From the NCBI GenBank assembly GCA_963989245.1, contig OZ022339.1, positions 27,297,703-27,361,702 of the forward strand: a stretch of DNA of 64,000 nt. The letters are read 5' to 3'. Numbering within the stretch: position 1 is the stretch's first letter; each line of letters opens with the position of its first letter. The notes beneath the pieces are model-generated. The model was given only the letters and a program-made list of their open reading frames with translations. It was not told the origin of the DNA and made no database searches. Shown one piece after another: positions 57,421 through 64,000 of the stretch. The position numbers were made by a program, and so were the translations under genes. This stretch comes from Nansenia antarctica. Its lineage: Eukaryota > Chordata > Actinopteri > Argentiniformes > Microstomatidae.

Positions 57421-58073
57421 AACTAAGTGCATCTACTGTAACTGTTGAGTCGTTATAGGTGAAGCTAAAGAAACTTGGTGACTTTTAGACACCACACCTC
57501 TGCTACAATCAAACATTACCCATCAAAGAAGGTGAATGACAAAAGTATAGAAAAATAGCATGATTTAATGACAGAAATATTACCCATCTGATCTCTCTAC
57601 AAAAATATGAAGCCATTATTGGAACAGAAACAGTAATAACTTAAATAATGTCTTAGCATGTATGTTTATAAGTTTACATGGCAGTGATTGGACACTCCCA
57701 ACTTCATCATACATTCACCTCATAATATATAACATATTAGTGTCCTTTCACTTTTTTTTCCTTTTATTTAAATATATATTTATTTATATATTTATTTATA
57801 TATTTATTTCAGAGGGCGTTCTGGGGCTTATTCAGAGGAACACAAGTGCAATGTGTCCAAGGGATAGAAATACAGGTCTAACATATCCCTAGTGTTCCAT
57901 CCCTAGTGTTCCATCCCTGTGACAGAGAGTCAACCCTGATCTACCTCATCTGTTTCTATAGCAATGCTCCTGGACAGGCCCCCAGGCCCCTGGTCCTGAG
58001 GGAAGCCTTAGGGCTGACTAACCCTGCTCCTTAGGTCTTAGGGGGAGGGAGGGAGGGAGGGAGGGATAAGGCG
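56429..58073. other. Intergenic between slc25a29 and fancm 3' ends
   Basis: A (CA)n run is at 57337-57417, with AT-rich sequence and TATTTAT repeats near 57770-57810. No gene or RNA was recognised. Part of the right side is presumably fancm 3' UTR (complementary strand). Confidence 0.5.
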
Positions 58074-59447
58074 CTACAGGCTGGTCTTCCTGGCTGTGCC
58101 GGGGGCGGGGCTGGGGGTCAGGAGGGCGGAGTCGCAGGAGTAGCGGAGGCAGCGGTAGATCTCCTCTGCTCTGGAACGACTCACACACGCCCCCTGCTGG
58201 AGAGCCTCGATGGAGCTGCAGCAGAGGAGGGATGGAGGAAGGGAGAGAGAGAGGGAGGGAGAGATAGAGAGGTGGTTTATGACAAGAGCACAAGTGTGTC
58301 AGATGAAAAATTATGATCACCATCGTATTATCTTAGTTTAATGTCATTTCAATGCATCATAGAACTTTTATTTACAACAAGCATAACAACAAAAAGATCG
58401 CTATTATGCTGCTTTGAGTACACCGTTCCAACGGAGCGCCCTATGGAAGCGTCAGGCACAGCCTTCCTATAAGGAGCGCGATTCACATTTACGAGATGTA
58501 CAATCCTGTTTATTTAGAAATAAATGATTAGTTACAGGGAGCCCCATGGCTGTTCGTTGGGTTTAAATTATATTTATGATAGACATATTTAATGTAAAGT
58601 TATCTATAACAACTGTGATTGGTCCGCTTGGTAGCGTCACATTCCGACTCTCTCGTAAATGCGGAAGTCATGACAGAAATGTCATTTACTTTTTCTGTAA
58701 TTACTTATTAATAAAGATTTGAAAATGTATGATAACCATCTTATTATCTTAGTTTACTGTCATTTCAATGCATTATAGACATTTTCTTTACAAGCATAAC
58801 CAAAATAAGTGTTTTGATCGCTATTATGCCGCTCTGAGTACACCGACCAACGCGACGCGGTCCGCGGACCAGCCCTCGCGTAGGCTACGGCGTAGCCGCG
58901 CGTAAATTCGACGCAGGAGTATAAATCAGGCTTTATCTCTCCAATAAGGACATCAGCAGGACAGCATTCCACCTACCCATCCCACCCCTCACCAATCCCC
59001 CCCCCCTCCCTCCCTCCCTCCCTCCCCTACCTGTTAACCAGGTGGGCCACCGAGGTGAAGGCGTGGACCATGTTGAGGGCGTTGGCGTAGCTGACGCAGG
59101 GCAGGGTGAGGTAGAACCTCAGGGCCAGCTGACGCCGCTGACCCTTGACCTCCAGGGGCACGGCGATGGCCTGACCCTTCCTCTGCTCCACCCGGGCCAG
59201 CCCGGCCAGCAGGGCGGCGCTCTCCTCCGTACCCCCGCTGACCAGCAGGCGGACCCCGGCCCTCACCAGGCCCGCCAGGACGCTGTCATAGTGACGAGAC
59301 CTCTGGAAGGGGCGGGACACCTCGCCTGGGGGGGAGGGGGGGAGGAGGGGGGAGGAGCGGGGGAGGAGGGGTGGTCAATGACAGGATAGTAGCACACTAA
59401 ATAAATGCATTATTATTATTATTATTATTATCATTATCATCATCATT

Positions 59448-59506
<59 letters not shown>

Positions 59507-61484
59507 GTAGTGGAGGTGGTTTGGCAGCTTGCCCTGAGACCTGATGCCGGAGGTGGGATCCCAGACTTTGGCTCAGTGGGCTAACACAGTGGCAGGCTAC
59601 AGGGGACCCGGGTTCGAACTTCGAACCCAGTGAGTTGCTCAGACGCTCACCGGCCTTAGCGCGGTCCTTCTCCACGACCAGGCAGACGCGGTCGAACAGC
59701 CCCTGCAGGCCGCCCATCCTCTCCACCAGGCGGCGCCGGTTCTGGGCGCCGGCCACCTCTGATTGGCTCTGCCGCTCCACCGCCATGCGGTTGCTGACGA
59801 TGAAGTCGCAGCCATTCAGCGAGCAGACCTGGACTGCCACGCCGTGGCGTAGACGCAGGCTGGACACCACCTCCACGCCACCGCCCGAGATACAGCGGCT
59901 GTCCACCAGGACCGACACCAGGCCCGGCGGGGGAGCAGGGGACTCGCCTACCTCAGCGGCCTGGCCCACGGAGCTCTGAGCCTGGGGTGCTGAGGAGGCC
60001 GAGGAGCCAGGAGCCTGGAGCAGGACGACAATAAACACTATTAAAGATAACATGTTAGAGTGAGGACTGTCTGTTCTATTAGACTAAATACCAACTATGT
60101 TTACGTACGCTTGACCACGTGAATTATGACTTGCGTGGCGGTTTGGCAGTATTAGGTATTAACTTCCAGTGGTTACGGTTTGGCAGTATTAGGTATTAAC
60201 CTAGAGTGGTTAAGGTTAGATAGTATTAGGCCTTAACTTCCAGTGGTTAGGGTAGGTTGTGTGGGGAAGGCGTTAGCAACAACAATTAGCAATAATTAGC
60301 ACCCGAACGTTGTCCTACAGAGGGGTTAACCTACCTGAACGTTGTCCTACAGAGGGGTTAACCTACCTGTGCTTGTTTACATGAGGCCAGCACAGACTCA
60401 GACGACTCCTCAAAGTCCAGCTCCTCAGACAGGAGGGCGTGGGCCTGCAGCCTCCGCCGACACCTCTCCTCCCTCTGGTCCTCCCGCTGGTCCCCCCGCT
60501 GCCTCCTGCTCAGCCACGAGTAGATTATTTCCATGTTCGCTATTGAGGAGGGCGCCCCTACCTGTAGTACCTCTGCTGGCCTACCGGTGGCGGTAGAGAC
60601 GTGCGCTGCCTGCTGTGGTGCTTTGAACGTCTGGTCCTGCTGTACCTCTGTCGGCCTCCAGGGGGCAGTGCCACCGCTCTCAGCAGCTCTCAGGCTCTTC
60701 CTGCTGCTGCTGTCCTCCTCAGTCTCTTCCTCGCTGGAGTCGTCCAGGCGTCGTATGATCCTGGAGCGTTTGGTTCTCCCTACTGCGGTCTTTGTGGGGT
60801 CCCCCCCCCGCCCACCTTCGGTGCCCCCCCCAGCCCTGGCATGGCGGAGCAGGGCCCTGCGCCTGGTGGGGTACAGCCTCCTCCCCTCCACGTACGAGTC
60901 CTCAGGGAGGAGACCCGCCTCCCCTCCTCCTCCTATTTCATCCTCGTCTTCCTCCTCTTCCTCGTCGCTCCCCAGCTCGTCCGGGTCGCTGCCGTGGACC
61001 ACGAAGCTGTCCTCCACGTACGTCTCATCTTCCTCGGGCACCTGGGAGGGTAGAGAGGGGGGGGTCAGAGATGGGGGGGTTAGAGATGGGGGTTGGGGAG
61101 GGGTGTGTTGGAGAGGGGCTGCAGCAGAATGGGATCTTTCATCAAATCAAAGAATGAATGTAAAATGACACAGAGGTCTGAGTGCCTGAGAGAAGACGTC
61201 CATGTTGCGGTGGTTCTTGTAGACCATCTTGTACTTGGCGGGGATAGCTGGACTCTTCACTGACTGGAGGTAAACGCCCTGCATCTCAGAGTCTGGGGGG
61301 AGAGGAGGAAACATGGGGGAGAAGGCCAGTTAAGACACAGAGGAGTCAGTTAGGGACAGTGTTCCCTTCAGCCAGCAGCAGGGGGCAGTATAAACCTCTC
61401 TATCTCACTCACAGCCAGGGAGAGTGAGTCTGACCCTTCCTCATTGTCTACAAGCTTCGAATGTGAAGTGAAGCAGTTTAATCT

Positions 61485-61524
<40 letters not shown>

Positions 61525-63193
61525 ATTTTATTTATGGGCGCCTTTCAAGGCTCTCAAGGACACCTTACAAGACAGTTTAAAACCACATAGCAAAACATTA
61601 AAAGCAACAAAGCAAAATGAGATAAAAACAGCAAAATCAGATAACAACAAACAAAATACAGGAGATCAAACCAAGTAAGCCATTGTGAAAAGGTGTGTTT
61701 TAAGACTGGATTTGAAAGTGGTGAGAGTGTCAATATTGTGTATGTTACACCTGATCAGATACAGCTCCCTGTGTGAACGATAGATTAAAAAATCTCTGAG
61801 TCAAGACATCTCGCTTTGAATGCCCTCATCCTGGTCCTGATGTAAATTGCCCATTTGAGTCGATTCCTACAACTCCCAACATTCCCCATTAAAGGTGCTG
61901 TGGTGTCAGGGTTCCTACAAGTTTCAACAAGTCAAATTTAAGACTAACCCTAGACCTTTTTTAGACCTCTTTTTTACCTATTCGCGACACCATACGATAG
62001 CTTTTTGTCATCCTCGAGGTGATGAAATTAGGGATTTCACTGCCATACAGACAAAAAAGGAAGCTATTGGCATTTTTTTGGTTCCAGCTTGATTCATTTT
62101 GGCGTAAATTGATGTGGTCGGACTGATTTCCTTGCAGGATCTCATTTTTAAGACCTACCACCTAATTTTTAGACCGAATAACTGGAATTTGAGGCCTAAA
62201 AATTGAGGCCTTATAAATTGGATTGCTTTAAGGCTTTTTAAGACCAGCACGGGAACCCTGGGTGTTGTCACGGCGACGTACAGTCGAGGCCCTGGGAGGC
62301 CTGGGTGTTGTTCACCACGAAGTCCTCCAGAGACCGGTCCTGATCTTCACCGTCCTCTTCATCAGACGACACGCCCCCCCCCTCCTCCTCCCCCTCCGAC
62401 AGCACCGCCTCCTCGTCCAGGAACTGACGCGCTCCTCTTTGCACGGCCCTCTGGGAAGAGAACGCTGACAAGTCAACAAACAGGAGGAGTCAGGGTGACA
62501 ACAGACCAATAACAGCAACTCAGACCTGGCTCTCCTGGGTTTTAGATTGTTGTCATGGTTTTAGAGTGTCATGGTTTTAGAATGTTGTCATGGTTTTAGA
62601 ATGTTGTCATGGTTTTAGAATTTCGTCATAGTTTTAAGAATGTTGTCATGGTTTTAGAATGTTGTCATGGTTTTAGAATGTTGTCATGGTTTTAGAATTT
62701 CGTCATGGTTTTAAGAATGTTGTCATGGTTTTAGAATGTTGTCATGGTTTTAAGAATGAGGTCATGGTTTTGATAATCATGTCAAAAGGCGCAACATATA
62801 CAGCTCAATGTTTGAAATGTTTATGTTCATGTTTGACCCCCAGACAGACCTTAGTTTTCCCCTGTGGTGCTGGGTGGGGGGCCGGGCGGGGAGCCGGGTG
62901 GGGGGGTCTGGGCTGGCGTATGGAGGTGTTGTAGTCCTGGAAGTCGTCGTCAGAAACACCCTCGTCACCTCCGCCCTCCTCTTCCTCACTCTCATCTGAC
63001 TGGAGGACAGAGAGGACAACAGTCAGGACGGTCGTCTGACACGCACACATGCACACGCACGCGCACACCAAACATAGGATATAAGGTATATATATATAAA
63101 TACATGAATGAAATGAAGATCAGTCTTACAATGTGTAGTGCAGCTGGCTGCTGCTGCCGTCTCCTGGCCACGTGGACGGGAGAGTCAACATCA
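58074..63193 (-). CDS. fancm: Fancm, C-terminal exons (partial, 5' end outside window)
   Basis: FANCM is the DNA translocase that anchors the Fanconi anaemia core complex at stalled forks, and its C-terminus binds FAAP24. Minus-strand exons are 63193-63130 (tentative), 62999-62850, 62450-62282, 61292-61186, 61041-60367, 60014-59651, 59325-59031 and 58215-58074. Phases join into 654 codons plus stop. Acidic linkers (SDESEEEEGGG, LDEEAVLSEGEEEGGG) lead to VPEEDETYVEDSF. An ERCC4/XPF-like domain follows: VLVDSRCIS, GCDFIVSNRMAVERQSQSE, CLVVEKD and LARVEQRKGQAIAVP. Then come helix-hairpin-helix repeats: LPCVSYANALNMVHAFTSV and RAEEIYRCLRY. As known for FANCM, the nuclease-type residues are not expected to be active. 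The helicase half lies beyond 64000 or in unseen exons. Confidence 0.92.
58330..58945. mobile_element. Relative of the AAGCCCAATTTATAC MITE in fancm's last intron
   Basis: The right end reads CGACGCAGGAGTATAAATCAGGC, matching the 27235-29160 element. The interior (GATTGGTCCGCTTGGTAGC, ACAGAAATGTCATTTAC, AACTAAGATAATAAGATGG on the other strand) supplies the uninterrupted sequence at the LINE insertion point there. A second partial copy begins at 58320. Confidence 0.75.
59405..59507. repeat. (ATT)n repeat in fancm intron
   Basis: About 100 bases of ATT and ATC triplets. The Asn-rich translation of this interval is a repeat artefact. Confidence 0.9.
60130..60260. repeat. Three imperfect 45-50-bp repeats in fancm intron
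   Basis: GGTTTGGCAGTATTAGGTAT and CCAGTGGTTACGG words repeat at 60149, 60178 and, more diverged, 60210. Confidence 0.7.
60306..60369 (-). repeat. 32-bp direct duplication covering a fancm splice donor
   Basis: Two exact adjacent copies (60306-60337 and 60338-60369) each contain CAG-GTAGGT on the minus strand. The upstream donor is at 60367/60366 and an identical decoy 32 bases downstream is at 60335/60334. Confidence 0.92.
61485..61906 (-). mobile_element. LINE/SINE 3' tail in fancm intron
   Basis: On the minus strand the sequence ends GAAAGGCGCCCATAAATAAAA followed by an (ATT)n tail, a common fish LINE tail form. Upstream sequence shows no ORF. Confidence 0.55.
61907..62260. mobile_element. 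hAT-like MITE 16 bases from a fancm splice donor
   Basis: The ends CAGGGTTCCTAC and the inverted GGGAACCCTG bound 354 bases. It lies in the intron directly 3' (minus strand) of the exon that ends at 62282, so only 21 intron bases separate it from the exon. Confidence 0.65.
62551..62775. repeat. 19-bp minisatellite in fancm intron
   Basis: About 12 copies of TTGTCATGGTTTTAGAATG with small variants (TTTCGTCATGG, TTTTAAGAATG). Confidence 0.93.
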
Positions 63194-63195
63194 CT

Positions 63196-63325
63196 GAACA
63201 GGTTAGACTAGGAGAGAGGAGACAACAGGTTAGACTAGGAGAGAGGAGAGGACAGGTTAGACTAGGAGAGAGGAGACAACAGGTTAGACTAGGAGAGACC
63301 AGGATAGACTAGGAGAGAGGAGAGA
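63196..63325. repeat. Tandem GGTTAGACTAGGAGAGAGGAG repeat
   Basis: Four to five units of about 20-26 bases lie immediately upstream (minus strand) of the tentative fancm exon at 63193, and adjoin the next transposon. Confidence 0.88.
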
Positions 63326-63328
63326 CCA

Positions 63329-64000
63329 GGGGCCTCATTTATAGAAAGTACTCAGATCAAATTTTGATCTTACGCGTGTCGTACGTAGAAAACCACGTCA
63401 ACGTAGTGATTTATACAATTTCAACGTGAGTCAATTTGACCGTGGAAACGATCGTACCTCTACGTCGAGTATTGACCTTGCGTACGCACATTACCTACTG
63501 GTTATGCGGAGTTAATACAGGCATGTGAGCCGCACTGCCTACTGTAATTCATGCAAGTGGCTCGTAATAAAATTAACGATGTTGTTATCAGCCGAGAAAA
63601 CGAGTTTAATTCAAGATTTAAAAGGAACTGATGTTTATGATTGTATTTCAGTCTTCTTTTATATCCCTCCGGAGCTGTCTATCTCCCCTTCAACATGCCT
63701 AGTGTGTTCCACAACGGACCTTGCCCGGCCACGCGCTAAATTATACTGGATTTTCTCCGGTGTCTGGGAGTTTGCAAAGGGAGTTCGCAGCCATATAAGA
63801 ATAAGACCACCTGATAAGAATAAGACCATTATATTATTACAGTATAAGCAGCACTCGAGTTGAGGGGGATGGCATCCCCCCAGAAATAAAAACTGTCAAA
63901 ATCGTCCCACTCTTTCCATACTTTATGTCATTTGTTTTTATCAATGAACGTGGTATTACTGCTATTTCAAGGTGCGAGGGGGCACGCACACATGCAATTA
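63329..64000. mobile_element. GGGGCCTCATTTATA element, runs off the window
   Basis: It starts with the same terminus as the 51610-56415 element and is inverted relative to that element's right half (TTTCAACGTGAGTCAATTTG, TCTACGTCGAGTATT). It then joins sequence matching its left half, without the insertions. The right end is outside the window. Confidence 0.8.

Overview
The window is nuclear DNA of a teleost fish. The genes are intron-bearing and carry vertebrate GT-AG splice sites. The globins are of fish type: alpha chains of 143 codons, and beta chains ending in Gln-Tyr-His. The remainder is fish-type repeat landscape: tRNA-derived SINEs, L2/RTE/Jockey-like LINEs, hAT elements and MITEs, a DIRS-like remnant, a Ty3/Gypsy element and long CA microsatellites. 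The species cannot be fixed from the sequence alone.

Region 1 (about 0.4-16 kb) is a compact haemoglobin cluster. Four alpha-globin genes (530-1204 +, 5708-6395 -, 9231-9900 +, 12602-13293 -) and two beta-globin genes (7768-8541 -, 15110-15894 +) all have intact three-exon structures. A beta exon-3 fragment lies at about 5.3 kb. Alpha and beta genes are paired head to head (beta-1/alpha-3 and alpha-4/beta-2). The alpha-2 and alpha-4 loci are a segmental duplication of about 1.85 kb. The alpha promoters share a TGAGTCA (NF-E2/AP-1-like) site, and three of the four clearly keep a GATA-like TTATC site and a good TATA box. A 3.2-kb nearly perfect palindromic transposable element, whose arms encode a THAP zinc finger, separates alpha-1 from alpha-2.

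Region 2 (about 16-42 kb) is a nest of mobile elements. It holds an L2-type LINE tail, a long-inverted-repeat element carrying an hAT copy with degraded transposase, a Jockey-like LINE split by a second hAT element, and a decayed DIRS-like retrotransposon. The DIRS remnant was invaded by a MITE (itself invaded by another Jockey-like LINE) and by a SINE (itself invaded by a nearly full-length RTE-like LINE). Then follow an L2/CR1-like LINE and an apparently intact Ty3/Gypsy element with seemingly identical 236-bp LTRs and a canonical -1 slippery heptamer between gag and pol. For many insertions the target-site duplication can be read directly, so the order of events can be reconstructed.

Region 3 (about 42.6-64 kb) holds two convergent single-copy genes. 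Slc25a29 (42660-49897, +, four exons, complete) encodes the mitochondrial basic amino acid carrier. The 3' half of fancm (63193-58074, -, eight exons visible, 5' end outside the window) encodes the ERCC4-like and helix-hairpin-helix end of the Fanconi anaemia DNA translocase. Between them lies a 4.8-kb composite element containing nested inverted-repeat transposons, a 195-bp tandem repeat and a U2 snRNA pseudogene. A sibling copy of the outer element runs off the right edge of the window.

No CRISPR array, operon or bacterial-type system is present. The strongest candidates for new biology are the THAP palindrome family, the hairpin inserted in the alpha-3 promoter, the duplicated splice donor and GC donor in fancm, and the frameshift-capable Gypsy element.
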